Assembly: GCA_028714915.1 (NCBI GenBank)
Contig: JAQTLL010000001.1
Location: 405,179 to 469,178, forward strand
Direction: 5' to 3'
From: Sulfuricurvum sp.
Lineage (GTDB): Bacteria > Campylobacterota > Campylobacteria > Campylobacterales > Sulfurimonadaceae
Length of the DNA stretch: 64,000 nt
Below the pieces are notes generated by a model, which searched no databases, had not been told where the DNA came from, and saw only the letters and a list, made by a program, of their open reading frames with translations. Position 1 is the first letter of the stretch; every line of letters starts with the position of its first letter. Both the position numbers and the translations under genes were made by a program. This document shows, one piece after another, positions 18,324 to 28,020 of this stretch.

Positions 18324-19168
18324 TAGAGCTCTATCGCATCGTCAAATGACTCAAATAAGAATTCATTCGATCCGCATGCCTCTGAATCCGGAAGTACTGT
18401 TTTGAGAGGAAAAGCAACCGTAAACGTCACAGAAGTCTCATCCGTACGATAGTCAACACTTCCGTCGAACCGCTCACACACATCACGAACAATGCTCAAC
18501 CCCAGCCCCAGTCCATGCCCCCCCTCGGGTCCATGAGCAAAACGGGTAAAGACTTGCGGTTTAAACTCCACTTCCGGTCCACTTCCTTGGTTTTTGACCG
18601 CAAAAGTTACCATTGAATCCTTCTCCCAAATCTCCATCTCGACTCTTCCCCCCTCCGGCCCGTAGGTACATCCGTTGGCTAAAAGGTTTTTGAGGATTAG
18701 ATAGAGTTTTTGGGGATCGGAAACAATCTTTTGTTTCAAAGTACTTTCAACCGTGACAGTACACTTTTTCGCTTTGATCGTATATCGCAACGCCTCTATT
18801 GCTTCATTGACCAACACCAGCGGATCGACCAATGCTGTCGTCATCGCCACCTCTCCGCTCTCAATCTCCGCAGCGGCAACAAGATTCTGGATACGAAAAT
18901 CCAGAACAAGCGCCTCTTCGTGTACCAGTGCAAAAATAGCTTCGCGCGGATCACCGACAGAAGGAACAAGATGGGGAATCATCCCCAAAAGTGCCGTCAT
19001 CGGATTGTTCAGTTCATTGGCAATGAGGGCTAAGAACCGTGTCTTCGCTTTTTCGCTTTCAATAAGCTGTTTGTTAAGATCCAAAATCTTACGGCTTAAA
19101 AAGGTAACCTCTTCACGAGCACTTTTACATTGCTGGTCTTCAAAAATTCTACAATCAGTTTTTTCCAC
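18323..19168 (-). CDS. kinase-like protein with HATPase domain but no acceptor His
   Basis: Looks like a small soluble sensor kinase of 281 residues: a coiled coil (20-45), a HisKA-type helix pair, then a HATPase_c domain (N-box NLLAN 161-165, G2-like HGLGLGLSIVRD). Two key residues are changed. The H-box reads LIANELNNP, with N51 where SHELRTP-type boxes have histidine (codon AAT), and the G1 box DxGxG reads NQGSG (N193). It is therefore unlikely to autophosphorylate in the usual way. It starts with GTG and sits between cheR and cheD, so it may be a scaffold or allosteric partner of the chemotaxis array. The rest of the gene shows no decay. Confidence 0.8.
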   Translation of the reverse strand: MEKTDCRIFEDQQCKSAREEVTFLSRKILDLNKQLIESEKAKTRFLALIANELNNPMTALLGMIPHLVPSVGDPREAIFALVHEEALVLDFRIQNLVAAAEIESGEVAMTTALVDPLVLVNEAIEALRYTIKAKKCTVTVESTLKQKIVSDPQKLYLILKNLLANGCTYGPEGGRVEMEIWEKDSMVTFAVKNQGSGPEVEFKPQVFTRFAHGPEGGHGLGLGLSIVRDVCERFDGSVDYRTDETSVTFTVAFPLKTVLPDSEACGSNEFLFESFDDAIEL

Positions 19169-19177
19169 CGGAGATCC

Positions 19178-20002
19178 TTATAGTCGTTGGTAAATAGAAG
19201 AGCCCAAAAGCTTAAACGTCTCACGATGTGCCGTCAGCGATTCTGAGCTCCCCAGAAAAAGAGGTGCCCCCCTGGGAAGCACCCTTCCAAAACGCCCTAT
19301 CAGATCATGACGGGTCGGCTCATCAAAATAGATCATTACATTTCGACAAAAAACCATATCAAAACGGTTTTTGAAAAAAAATGGATCGGTCACCAAATTA
19401 TAGAGACGAAACATCACTTTTTCTCGAAGATATGGGAGCACCTGATAGTAGATACCGCTTTTGCTGTGTACTTTTTCAAACGAGCGGATCACCATCTCTT
19501 TGGATAATGATTCCAACTGCTTGGATTCATAGCTCCCCGTGATCGCTTTTGAAAGGATTTTAGGAGAGATGTCGGTCGCCAGAATTTTAATATCCCATTG
19601 GTCAAAATCACTCAAGTGATGTTGCAAAAACATCAAAATCGTATACGGTTCTTCTCCGCTTGAACATCCCGCCGACCAGATACGGATCTTTTTCTCCCGC
19701 TTGGAGGCGATCAATTGCGGCAGATATTTTTCCAGCCATACCCATTGTGACGATTCCCTGAAAAAAGAGGTGACATTCGTCGATATTGCACTGACAAAAA
19801 AAGCGAGCTCCTCCCCCGATGCATCACGGATTAAATACTCATAATACCCTCTAAAGGAGCTCAATCCCAATTGATTGACCCGCTTGTTCAGCCGCCCTTT
19901 GATCAGGGTGCTTTTTTGATCCGAGAGAGAAATACCGACTTTTTCGTAGATATAACGGCGAAAAAGTTCAAATTCGTCCGTTTTTAGTTCAATTTCCACC
20001 AT
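19178..20002 (-). CDS. cheR: chemotaxis methyltransferase CheR
   Basis: S-adenosylmethionine-dependent methyltransferase for receptor glutamates, 274 residues. It has the N-terminal helical domain, with VSAISTNVTSFFRES marking its end, then the SAM-binding IWSAGCSSGEEPYTI, ILATDISPKIL, and FCRNVMIYFDEPTR typical of the C-terminal half. Its start overlaps the cheA stop by 14 bases. Confidence 0.96.
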   Translation of the reverse strand: MVEIELKTDEFELFRRYIYEKVGISLSDQKSTLIKGRLNKRVNQLGLSSFRGYYEYLIRDASGEELAFFVSAISTNVTSFFRESSQWVWLEKYLPQLIASKREKKIRIWSAGCSSGEEPYTILMFLQHHLSDFDQWDIKILATDISPKILSKAITGSYESKQLESLSKEMVIRSFEKVHSKSGIYYQVLPYLREKVMFRLYNLVTDPFFFKNRFDMVFCRNVMIYFDEPTRHDLIGRFGRVLPRGAPLFLGSSESLTAHRETFKLLGSSIYQRL

Positions 20003-22076
20003 GGGCGACCTCGATTAGCGGTCGCAATTCATCGACATTGAGTATCAGTGCAATATCACCGTTGCCCAATATTGCCCCTCCGGTAATCTCTTTGAGCCGT
20101 GACAGTGATTTGCCCAGTGTTTTAATCACCACCTGCTGACGCCCTATCAGCTCATCGACCATGATTGCGATTCGTCCCGCATCCGTTTCGACACAGACTA
20201 AAATTCCCTCCCACGGTTCGATACGCTCCGTAGAGAGATCAAATACATCGCTCAGACGGATCACCGGTATATGCTGTCCCCGCAGGCTGACAAATTCCCC
20301 CTGCCCTTTGAGCACATGGACAATCTCTTTCTCGGGGCGGAACGATTCGACGACACTGAGGGTGGGAATGATATAAATCTCACCGGCGGCTTGAACAAGC
20401 ATCCCGTCGATAATCGCCAAAGTCAGAGGAAGAACCATCGAAAATGTCGTCCCCTCCCCCTCCTTGGAATCGATCTCGATCTTTCCGCGCAGTTTTTCAA
20501 TCGATGTTTTGACCACATCCAGACCTACCCCGCGTCCTGAAAGGTCACTGACCGTGTCAGCCGTCGAAAATCCAGGCTGCATAATTAGTCCAAAAATTTG
20601 TGTATCAGTGAGGCTTTCATCGCCGCTGACAACACCCCGTTCAATCGCTTTTTTAAGAACTTTCTCTTTATTGATTCCCCGTCCGTCATCACTGACACTG
20701 ATAACGATACTGCCGCTCTTATGAAAAGCCCGTAGAGTAATGGTCCCCTCAACTTTTTTACCGACACTAAGCCGTTCGGTACCGTCAGATTCGAGACCGT
20801 GATCGATTGCATTTCGGATAATATGAATCAGCGGGTCAGAGAGGCTGTCAACCATCGTTTTATCGATCTCCGTCTCTTCCCCCTGGACAATCAGATGAAG
20901 CTCTTTGCCCGTTTTTTTGGAGGTATCACGAACAACTCTCTTCATCTTGTCAAACGTATCGCGGATAGCAACCATCCGCAGACTCATCACCCGATCTTGA
21001 ATCCGCTTGGTGATCTTGGAAAGCGTTTCGATGGCTCGGCTGATCGACTCGTCTTCAATGGAGCGGATTTTGCCGTTTTGGGCGATAAAATTTTGGGCAA
21101 TGACCAGCTCACCGACAGAATCAAACAGCTCATCGAGTTTAAACGTATCGATGCGAATCGTCGATTTGGGTACGGTTGCACTTGCCGTTACGGTATCGGA
21201 GGGGACTTTGCCCATTACTTTTTCAGCAACAACGGGGAGTTTTTCTTCCACACTCGGTACTCTGTCGGGGTCAATAAGGGCAGTCGCAACCTCATGATCG
21301 AATAAAAATTCAAAATTTTCAGCAACTTCGTCTGGAGTTTGTTCGGTCAATACGATAACAATGACACGTTTAATCGTATTTTCATCGCCGGCAAACCGAT
21401 CGAGAGCCTCAACCTCTTCCATATCAAAAAAACTCTCTATAGCTTTTGCTTTTTCAGCCAACAGTTTCAGAAAAATAAGGTGATCAAATCCCCGTTTGTA
21501 GCAATCGTCATCCAGTGTCATATCAATGCGAAAGAGGTTTAGCCCCTCCTCTTGCATGGCTTGATGAGAACGTATGCTGTTTGCCACCCCCGCATCGATT
21601 TGCTCACAGCAGCTGAAACCAAACTCGGATGCCAAGTCAAACAAGGGTTCCGAATCTCTCTCCGAAACAACCGAAAGGGGGGCGTTTTTTTTCGAGGCGA
21701 TCAGGTGTTTAATTTTTCCCAAACACTCCGGATACCTCTCCGGAAGATTAGGAAGCGCCTCCAATTCACAGGTCATCACCTCTTTGATAATATCCACACT
21801 GTCGACAAAAAGCTCCAGCTGATACGGCTCAATCTCCTCTTTGGTACTGCGGTAGTGGTCGAGTACGTCTTCAAAATGGTGTACAAATTCACCCAAACGG
21901 ATAAACCCGAAGGCATTAGCATTCCCCTTGAGGGTATGAACTCCCCGAAAAATCTCGTTTAGCAGATCGAAATCATTAGAATTTTCTTCGAAGCGTACGA
22001 TGTCAACGTCGAGTTTCTCGATAATCTCCCCTGCCTCTTCAATAAAAATCGCTTTAACCTGTTCTTGTTTAGTCAT
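19989..22076 (-). CDS. cheA: chemotaxis histidine kinase CheA
   Basis: Central kinase of the receptor array, 695 residues from the ATG at 22076, chosen because it directly follows the upstream gene. Domains: Hpt with H47 (GVHTLKGNA), a divergent linker/P2 region about 130-280, dimerisation helix KLDELFDSVGELVIAQN, HATPase with HIIRNAIDHGLE and GRGVGLDVVKT, and a C-terminal CheW-like domain (LTLAIIDGMLVQAAGEIYII). All catalytic boxes are intact, unlike the kinase-like gene downstream. Confidence 0.96.
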   Translation of the reverse strand: MTKQEQVKAIFIEEAGEIIEKLDVDIVRFEENSNDFDLLNEIFRGVHTLKGNANAFGFIRLGEFVHHFEDVLDHYRSTKEEIEPYQLELFVDSVDIIKEVMTCELEALPNLPERYPECLGKIKHLIASKKNAPLSVVSERDSEPLFDLASEFGFSCCEQIDAGVANSIRSHQAMQEEGLNLFRIDMTLDDDCYKRGFDHLIFLKLLAEKAKAIESFFDMEEVEALDRFAGDENTIKRVIVIVLTEQTPDEVAENFEFLFDHEVATALIDPDRVPSVEEKLPVVAEKVMGKVPSDTVTASATVPKSTIRIDTFKLDELFDSVGELVIAQNFIAQNGKIRSIEDESISRAIETLSKITKRIQDRVMSLRMVAIRDTFDKMKRVVRDTSKKTGKELHLIVQGEETEIDKTMVDSLSDPLIHIIRNAIDHGLESDGTERLSVGKKVEGTITLRAFHKSGSIVISVSDDGRGINKEKVLKKAIERGVVSGDESLTDTQIFGLIMQPGFSTADTVSDLSGRGVGLDVVKTSIEKLRGKIEIDSKEGEGTTFSMVLPLTLAIIDGMLVQAAGEIYIIPTLSVVESFRPEKEIVHVLKGQGEFVSLRGQHIPVIRLSDVFDLSTERIEPWEGILVCVETDAGRIAIMVDELIGRQQVVIKTLGKSLSRLKEITGGAILGNGDIALILNVDELRPLIEVAHGGN

Positions 22077-22332
22077 GACACATCCAATGCAGCGTTCCAT
22101 ACACGGACGAAGCGGTCACTCCCTGCTCTAAAAAAGGAATCTTTAACTCCGGCCGGCTCCGTTTTAGACTCACCAACAAAGATAAAAGAGAACTGCTTCG
22201 CAACACCGTCCCCTCTTCCGTCTCTATCATTTCAATATACTCCAGACGAGGTCGGACAAACTGCTCAAATTCCCGAATCTCTTCCATCGACATATCCAAT
22301 CCGATCGTGAGAACATCCCCGTCAAATTGCAT
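22069..22332 (-). CDS. small STAS-like protein in che operon
   Basis: 87 residues beginning MQFDGDVLTIGLDMSMEEIR. The length, position and a central VRPRLEYIEMIETEEGTVLR fit a small STAS-type domain of the kind sometimes found beside cheA, but the match is by eye and weak. The ATG directly follows the receptor stop codon, and its own stop overlaps the cheA start by eight bases. Confidence 0.7.
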   Translation of the reverse strand: MQFDGDVLTIGLDMSMEEIREFEQFVRPRLEYIEMIETEEGTVLRSSSLLSLLVSLKRSRPELKIPFLEQGVTASSVYGTLHWMCHD

Positions 22333-23982
22333 TTAAAACTCTTTCAAATCGTCCTCATTCAGAGGAAAAATATCTTCGGCTTTTGCCAAAACTCCTCTGC
22401 GCTGAGGAAGCGGACCACTTTTTCGAGGAGCAGACACCATGTTAATCTCTAAAGGATGGAGCTGTTTTCTTTTGGGTGACGATAGAGGAGCATCACTCTC
22501 CATTCCGACCATTTGCGCCAAAATACGTACGGTTTCCATCATCGAGGTGGCCTGAGCATTGAGCTCTTCGGCAGCGGCTGCAGCCTCTTCGGAATTGGCG
22601 GCAACCTGCTGTGTCACCTGATCGACTTGACCCATCGCCTGATTGATCTGTGCCATCCCCTCGCTTTGCTCTTTGCCGGCAATCGAGATTTCGCCGATCA
22701 AATCAGAAACTTTTTTCGATTGTTCGACAATCTCTTGGAATGAGGTGTGGGTAGCAAGGGCAATTTGATTCCCCTCTTTGATCTGACCAACGACTTCATC
22801 GATAATAACGGAGGTCTCTTTGGCTGCGGATGCGGCACGCTGTGCCAGATTGCGTACCTCATCGGCAACGACCGCAAAGCCCAAACCGTGTTCACCGGCC
22901 CGTGCCGCTTCCACCGCCGCATTGAGCGCTAAAAGATTTGTTTGAAAGGCGATTTGATCGATAGCTTTGATAATTCCGGATATTTTAGCTGCCGATACAG
23001 TAATGGCGTGCATAGAGAGAGAAAGCTGCTCCCCTTTCTCAAATCCTGCCCGTGCCGAATCATTGGCATTTTTTGCCAAAATATTGGCTTGACGCGCATT
23101 ATCAGTATTTTGGGTATTGATTGCCGTACTCTCTTCAAGTGTCGCACTTACCTCTTCAACACTCGATGCTTGTACGCTTGCCCCTTGCGCCAAAGATGAC
23201 GACGATGAGGCTACCTCATCACTGGCGGAAGTGATTTGCATTGCACCGTCTCGAATCGAGGTCACACTCATCGTAATAGCGCGTGTGATGGAACGAATAA
23301 TCAGCATCGATAACAAAATAGCTCCAACAAAGGAACCAAGAACAATGAGAATAGTCATCTGTACAGCTGTCGCCGCTTCTTGCTCTGATAATTGTACCGC
23401 TTGATCTGCCACATCGATATTGATTTGCGCTAATTTTTTCATGCTCGCGAATGTTGCTTCTCTGGAAACTTTAATTTTTACCACAAAGGCAGATACCCGA
23501 TCATAATAGCCCTCTATCATAGCCGGATCGGTATTATTCAGAAGAGGAGTCAGCGTATTTGCTAAATACTCCAGATTCATCTCTTTCCATGTCGTGTAGT
23601 GTTCCTCAAAATTTTTCCACTCTACCGCCTCTTCAGGAGTATGAGGGAGCTGGGAATAGATTTTATACCCTTTGTCAAAGCGTTCGTATCCGGCAGTGAT
23701 CTTTTTGATAGCGTCTTGAAGCTTCGTATGTATTTCCGGATCGTCTTTAAGTCCCAGAATACGGTTTTGCTGAATTGCTACCTCGTTAATACCCGTACGC
23801 ATCTCCATAATACCGACTATCGAGGGGAGCCTGACTTTGCCGATCGTATTGATCCCACTTTCCCATTTTTGTGTTGTACCGTACCCCAAAAAACCAAGGG
23901 TAGAAAGAGCGCCCATCATAAGCACCGTCAATAATATTAACTTACTTTTCAATACCATGTTGTCTAACCACTTCATTGTCAT
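22333..23982 (-). CDS. methyl-accepting chemotaxis protein
   Basis: Transmembrane chemoreceptor of 549 residues. A first membrane helix at about 13-33, a periplasmic four-helix-bundle domain (34-205) with the IMEMRTGINEVAIQQNRIL feature of 4HB_MCP sensors, a second helix at about 208-230, HAMP, then the signalling hairpin with the conserved tip AARAGEHGLGFAVVADEVRN. The tail ends in acidic NEDDLKEF, which lacks the first aromatic of the CheR-tethering pentapeptide. Start at 23982 (ATGA overlap with cheW) or at the ATG at 23976, which has better spacing from GGGAG. Confidence 0.95.
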   Translation of the reverse strand: MTMKWLDNMVLKSKLILLTVLMMGALSTLGFLGYGTTQKWESGINTIGKVRLPSIVGIMEMRTGINEVAIQQNRILGLKDDPEIHTKLQDAIKKITAGYERFDKGYKIYSQLPHTPEEAVEWKNFEEHYTTWKEMNLEYLANTLTPLLNNTDPAMIEGYYDRVSAFVVKIKVSREATFASMKKLAQINIDVADQAVQLSEQEAATAVQMTILIVLGSFVGAILLSMLIIRSITRAITMSVTSIRDGAMQITSASDEVASSSSSLAQGASVQASSVEEVSATLEESTAINTQNTDNARQANILAKNANDSARAGFEKGEQLSLSMHAITVSAAKISGIIKAIDQIAFQTNLLALNAAVEAARAGEHGLGFAVVADEVRNLAQRAASAAKETSVIIDEVVGQIKEGNQIALATHTSFQEIVEQSKKVSDLIGEISIAGKEQSEGMAQINQAMGQVDQVTQQVAANSEEAAAAAEELNAQATSMMETVRILAQMVGMESDAPLSSPKRKQLHPLEINMVSAPRKSGPLPQRRGVLAKAEDIFPLNEDDLKEF

Positions 23983-24476
23983 TCTCCCTCATCTATTTGC
24001 GTTTGCCGGATCTGCTCCAAGCTCACCAGTTCATCAGCTTCAAAAAGCTTAAGCACATCCAAAATCATTACAACATTCTCATCGATCTGTGCCATTGCGC
24101 GGATAAAATCGGTGTCGATATGGCTTCCAAACTTCGGAGGCTCACTCAAATGGCTCGCGTCAATCGAAACAACCTCTTCAACCCGATCAACGATAAACCC
24201 GATCATCACTTTTTCGATTTCAACGATGATAATCGCCGTATGCATGGTGGGCTCCACCAGCTCCATTCCAAAACGAAGACGCGTATCGACAACCGGAATA
24301 ATTGCTCCACGCAAATTGATGACGCCTCGCATAAACGGAGGTGTTTTCGGGACATACGTCACCTTCATCATCGCAATGATCTCTTTGATCTGGTCAATGG
24401 CAATCCCGTATTGTTCCTCTCCTAGAAAAAAGGTAAGGTACCGTTCCCTCTTTGATCGGACAGCAGTGAGTGTCAT
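23979..24476 (-). CDS. cheW: CheW coupling protein
   Basis: Links receptors to CheA. The 165-residue CheW domain has RYLTFFLGEEQYGIAIDQIK at the start of its first barrel and MRGVINLRGAIIPVVDTRL in the centre, the receptor/CheA contact region. It lies between the receptor and a cheY-type gene, both closely spaced. Confidence 0.95.
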   Translation of the reverse strand: MTLTAVRSKRERYLTFFLGEEQYGIAIDQIKEIIAMMKVTYVPKTPPFMRGVINLRGAIIPVVDTRLRFGMELVEPTMHTAIIIVEIEKVMIGFIVDRVEEVVSIDASHLSEPPKFGSHIDTDFIRAMAQIDENVVMILDVLKLFEADELVSLEQIRQTQIDEGE

Positions 24477-24478
24477 AG

Positions 24479-24865
24479 CTATACCCCCAATACCATTTTA
24501 AGCGATTTGACCAGTTTCTCGTCGCTGAAAGGCTTCACCATCCAGCCGGTCACTCCAATCTCTTTACCTGCCATTTTCATCTCATTGGAACTCTCTGTCG
24601 TCAGGATGATAATCGGCTTGGTTTTGTACCGCTCATCGGATTTGATTGCTTTGGCCAATTCCAGTCCGTTGAGCTGAGGCATATTGACATCACTGATCAG
24701 CAGATCAAAATTTTCAGCACCTGCTTGCAGTGCTCCCAAAAGATCCAATGGGTTTAAATACGATTTGAACTCGATTACTCCGGTATCAATCATCTCTTCC
24801 AATGCCAACTCTGCTGTAGCAATGACTGCTCTCGAATCGTCTACGATAATTACTCTTTTTGCCAT
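24479..24865 (-). CDS. cheY: CheY-like single-domain response regulator
   Basis: 128-residue receiver with all active residues: IIVDDSRAV (acidic pair), LLISDVNMPQLNG (phosphoacceptor Asp), ILTTESS (Thr) and WMVKPFSD (Lys). There is no output domain. Its place beside cheW and cheA makes it the likely phosphoacceptor of this array; other cheY genes may exist elsewhere, so the symbol is by position. Confidence 0.88.
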   Translation of the reverse strand: MAKRVIIVDDSRAVIATAELALEEMIDTGVIEFKSYLNPLDLLGALQAGAENFDLLISDVNMPQLNGLELAKAIKSDERYKTKPIIILTTESSNEMKMAGKEIGVTGWMVKPFSDEKLVKSLKMVLGV

Positions 24866-24888
24866 TTATGTCCTCCTTGGATTGTGTC

Positions 24889-26328
24889 TTAAAAAAATTC
24901 CATCTCATTATCATCGTCTGTCTCAATCTCTTTATTGCTGATCATCCCTTCGATTTGCATACAGGAACTAAAAAATGAACTGTCCAGATAATGAATATCC
25001 CCGGCATCTTGCAAGCTGAAAATATGATCCCGCCAAGATACGAGGTCTGAGCCCAAATGCTCCATAAACATCACCACATTTTTACGCTTTGTCGCATCGG
25101 CGATAACCGCATCGGCATGCTCTTTTAAACAACTTCCCAAAGAGGTAAGCGCGTAAGCAAGTGCCGTAAATTCAAAAAGATTATTAATCGCCCCCACATA
25201 TACAGATAGCACTCCATCGACAAAATTCCAAATATTTTGGGCACTAGGTTCCTCTTCGAGGATACTAAGTTTGTCTCTCCACTCCTCATCCACACTGACC
25301 AAATCACGGATTTCATCCAGAACATCCCCTCCGATCTCACTCACATACTTTACGGCGGTCGTTTTATAGATAAAACTTTGATGCAGCATCTCTTTTTCAT
25401 CGGAGTGAAGAGCTCTCGTCTCTTTGGGGAGGGGTATTTCTTTTAGAACCATGGGCTCACTTACTCTCTGGCTCTGCGGTTCGACTTTTATTTCGATGAC
25501 CGGTACGGCTGTTGTCAATAGCGGCAGAGCTTCTTTTACCTCGAAGCTCTTTTGTTCTTGCTGCATTTGAAGACGTATACACACGATAGTGTCACGCACG
25601 ATACACGCATTCCCAAGTTCTCGCAGAAGTACCATTGTTTTTGGCTTTAGATTAATAGTCTCATCGTATTTCATCGTGATGTATATCTCTTCAAAGCTCT
25701 CTTCGATAATAATAGCGAGAGATCCCCCCTGACGTATTTCATAGCGCATAATTTCGTAGAAAAGCTCAATAACCGTATCTACTTTTGTACACAATGCTGC
25801 CACACGCTCTTCACATCGTCCCAAAATCCACATACCAAAATCCATCATCGCATCCGTATCGCTAATGTCAAAAATAGTTTTAAAATGGCGGATGTCGGAG
25901 CAAAAGGGGTTAAGGGCTTCTTTTGCCGACAGCTTTTTATGCTTCCCCTCTTTGGAACGAAGCAGTGTGGAAAAATTTTGAAGCTTGAATCGAATAAGAT
26001 CTTTATCAATCGGTTTGCGAATATACGCGGCCACCCCGATGGACGCCATATTCTCTTCCATCTTCGGATCGATAACCGCTGTTACGGCCATAATGATAAT
26101 GTGAGGATAACGCTCTTTGATAATTTTTGATGCTTCAAAGCCATCCAGCCGAGGCATCATAATGTCCATCAAAATAATATGCGGAGACCAAGAATCTGCC
26201 TTTTCAACCGCTTCAATTCCGTCTTGGGCTTCTTGGATCTCAAACCCTTCCAGCTTTCGGCAAATCGCCCTCAATACCAACCGATTGTCTTCGACGTCAT
26301 CAACAATCAATAATCGTATATTATCCAT
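24889..26328 (-). CDS. response regulator with long unclassified C-terminal region
   Basis: 479 residues. The N-terminal receiver is complete (LLIVDDVED, D55 in LMDIMMPRLDG, YIRKPIDK). The remaining 350 residues carry no recognised output domain: a helical middle (about 150-270), a low-complexity linker (280-330), and a helical end that finishes in acidic ETDDDNEMEFF. The start at 26328 was chosen for AGGAGA nine bases upstream; the gene overlaps the kinase upstream by eight bases, making that kinase its probable phosphodonor. No DNA-binding or enzymatic motif was seen, so a protein-interaction output is the cautious reading. Confidence 0.85.
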   Translation of the reverse strand: MDNIRLLIVDDVEDNRLVLRAICRKLEGFEIQEAQDGIEAVEKADSWSPHIILMDIMMPRLDGFEASKIIKERYPHIIIMAVTAVIDPKMEENMASIGVAAYIRKPIDKDLIRFKLQNFSTLLRSKEGKHKKLSAKEALNPFCSDIRHFKTIFDISDTDAMMDFGMWILGRCEERVAALCTKVDTVIELFYEIMRYEIRQGGSLAIIIEESFEEIYITMKYDETINLKPKTMVLLRELGNACIVRDTIVCIRLQMQQEQKSFEVKEALPLLTTAVPVIEIKVEPQSQRVSEPMVLKEIPLPKETRALHSDEKEMLHQSFIYKTTAVKYVSEIGGDVLDEIRDLVSVDEEWRDKLSILEEEPSAQNIWNFVDGVLSVYVGAINNLFEFTALAYALTSLGSCLKEHADAVIADATKRKNVVMFMEHLGSDLVSWRDHIFSLQDAGDIHYLDSSFFSSCMQIEGMISNKEIETDDDNEMEFF

Positions 26329-27904
26329 TCCGACTCTCCTTTGGCTCCACTTTTTTCGCTTTAAGGGTAAAACACGCCCCCTCCCCCTCGACTGAGCGGA
26401 CATCCAAGGCAAATCCCATCGCTTGGGAATAGTCTCTCACGATGCTAAGACCCAGACCGGTCCCCTGATCGTGGACTCTCGCCTGCTCAAACGGTTCGAA
26501 TATCGTCGAGAGTTTTTGGGAAGGAATCCCCCTCCCGCTGTCTTCGACCTCGATCCAACACTCCTCGCCCGCCTCGGTTAAACGCACTTCGATAAATCCC
26601 GTTTGCGTAAATTTAAACGCATTCGAAATAAGGTTGACTAAAATTTGTCTAAACTTCAAGGAATCACAATCTATCCACATATCAATTATAGTTATCTTAA
26701 TCCGGTACTCTACACTTCTGTTTGTGTTCAGGCTTGAGCAATTATCGAACGTTTCCTGCACCAATCGAACCGCATTATAGGGCTCCATGGCAAACGTCTC
26801 TTTACCGGAGTTTAGTTTGGCCATATCCAGCAGCGAATTAATGAGAGATAACAGACTTTGAGAGTTTTTATAGGCGCGTTCCAAATACATTTGAACAAGA
26901 TCGCGGGTATCTTCCTCCTCAAACATCTCCTCGAAATTTTCCAGCGCCTGATCGGTAAAGTTGATAATAGCATTGAGAGGGGTGCGAAGTTCATGCGATA
27001 TCTGATCAAAAAATTTAGTTTTGGATTCGAGGGTGTGTATCGCCTCCTCCTTGGCTTTGACCATCTCGGTAATATCATGGCGGATGGAGAGGATTTCAAT
27101 CACTTTCCCCTGTTTATTTTTCAAGGGGAAAAGAGTCGTATCAAAATAGTGAGCTTCTCCGTTTTTCCCTTTATTTTTTAAAATATCTTTCTTTATCTCC
27201 CCGTTTTCAAGCCCCGTCCATGTCTCTTTTTTGCACATGATTTCAGAATCTGAAAAAAACAGAACCGATACGTGCTGATTTATCAGCTCTTCGGGCATAT
27301 AGTTTAACGCCTGACACAGAGAATCGTTCACATAGAGGATGTTTCCGTTTAGATCGCATCGGGCGACCATATTGGAAACGTCGATTGCCTGATTGTGCTG
27401 GGCTAGGAGAGAGTGCGCCTCTTCTTTATCCAAAATACTGGTGCGAACCCCCTCTTCAAGCACCGTTTTGTACCCCATCATCTCCGTTACGTCAGTTAAT
27501 GTAGCGATATAAATATTATCCGACGCATCCAAAAGATTTAATATGATATTAAACGTATACAAAGTGCCCTCCTTGGTCACGCCGATACGATACTGCTCTT
27601 TTTCACCTTCTAAAACCGTCTCAAACCACCGCTTATTTTGATACCCGTCATAAACATAGCCAAACTTTTCAACCCGTTCCAGCAGCGAAGGAAAACAGCA
27701 CTTCTCTAAAGATGCCCCTAGATACGGTTCAAAGAAGTTCAAAAATGAGGTATTGGCATCAAAAATACTGTCTCCGTCCGTAACGGCGATCATACCGCCC
27801 GTGAGATTGAAAATCGATTTGTAATAGCGGTACGCCGGATCGTTCTCCCTAAGGCGTTGTTTAAGAAGCTCTTTTGGCGTTTGTGCGGATACATCGTCAT
27901 GCAT
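26321..27904 (-). CDS. PAS-domain sensor histidine kinase
   Basis: 527-residue soluble kinase without membrane helices. Two PAS-type sensor regions (about 30-145 and 170-285; the second with ARCDLNGNILYVND and a PAC end LSIRHDITEM), a HisKA box with H304 (QISHELRTPLNAI), and HATPase_c with NLISNAFKFT, VEDSGRGIP and GTGLGLSIVRD. All phosphotransfer residues are present. It heads the minus-strand signalling operon, with AGGAGG before the ATG, and is coupled to the long response regulator. Confidence 0.93.
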   Translation of the reverse strand: MHDDVSAQTPKELLKQRLRENDPAYRYYKSIFNLTGGMIAVTDGDSIFDANTSFLNFFEPYLGASLEKCCFPSLLERVEKFGYVYDGYQNKRWFETVLEGEKEQYRIGVTKEGTLYTFNIILNLLDASDNIYIATLTDVTEMMGYKTVLEEGVRTSILDKEEAHSLLAQHNQAIDVSNMVARCDLNGNILYVNDSLCQALNYMPEELINQHVSVLFFSDSEIMCKKETWTGLENGEIKKDILKNKGKNGEAHYFDTTLFPLKNKQGKVIEILSIRHDITEMVKAKEEAIHTLESKTKFFDQISHELRTPLNAIINFTDQALENFEEMFEEEDTRDLVQMYLERAYKNSQSLLSLINSLLDMAKLNSGKETFAMEPYNAVRLVQETFDNCSSLNTNRSVEYRIKITIIDMWIDCDSLKFRQILVNLISNAFKFTQTGFIEVRLTEAGEECWIEVEDSGRGIPSQKLSTIFEPFEQARVHDQGTGLGLSIVRDYSQAMGFALDVRSVEGEGACFTLKAKKVEPKESRNG

Positions 27905-27986
27905 AGAATTCCTCCTGCTTGCCTTTTCATTATCCTATGATAGCATATCATCGTCACAGAAGCGTTACAAATTTAATCACTTTTTA

Positions 27987-28014
27987 TTGCCACTTTTACA
28001 GAAAATGCTATACT
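27987..28014 (+). promoter_or_regulatory. near-consensus sigma-70 promoter touching an ATG
   Basis: TTGCCA (27987-27992) and TATACT (28009-28014) are separated by 16 bases. The expected transcription start, six to eight bases past the -10, falls on or next to the ATG at 28021, so the message would have almost no leader. Confidence 0.6.
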
Positions 28015-28020
28015 ATGTTT

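Noticed and set aside
20799..21305. 168-codon frame on the plus strand inside cheA
   Set aside because: Shadow of cheA; the composition has no protein-like motif and cheA is unambiguous there.
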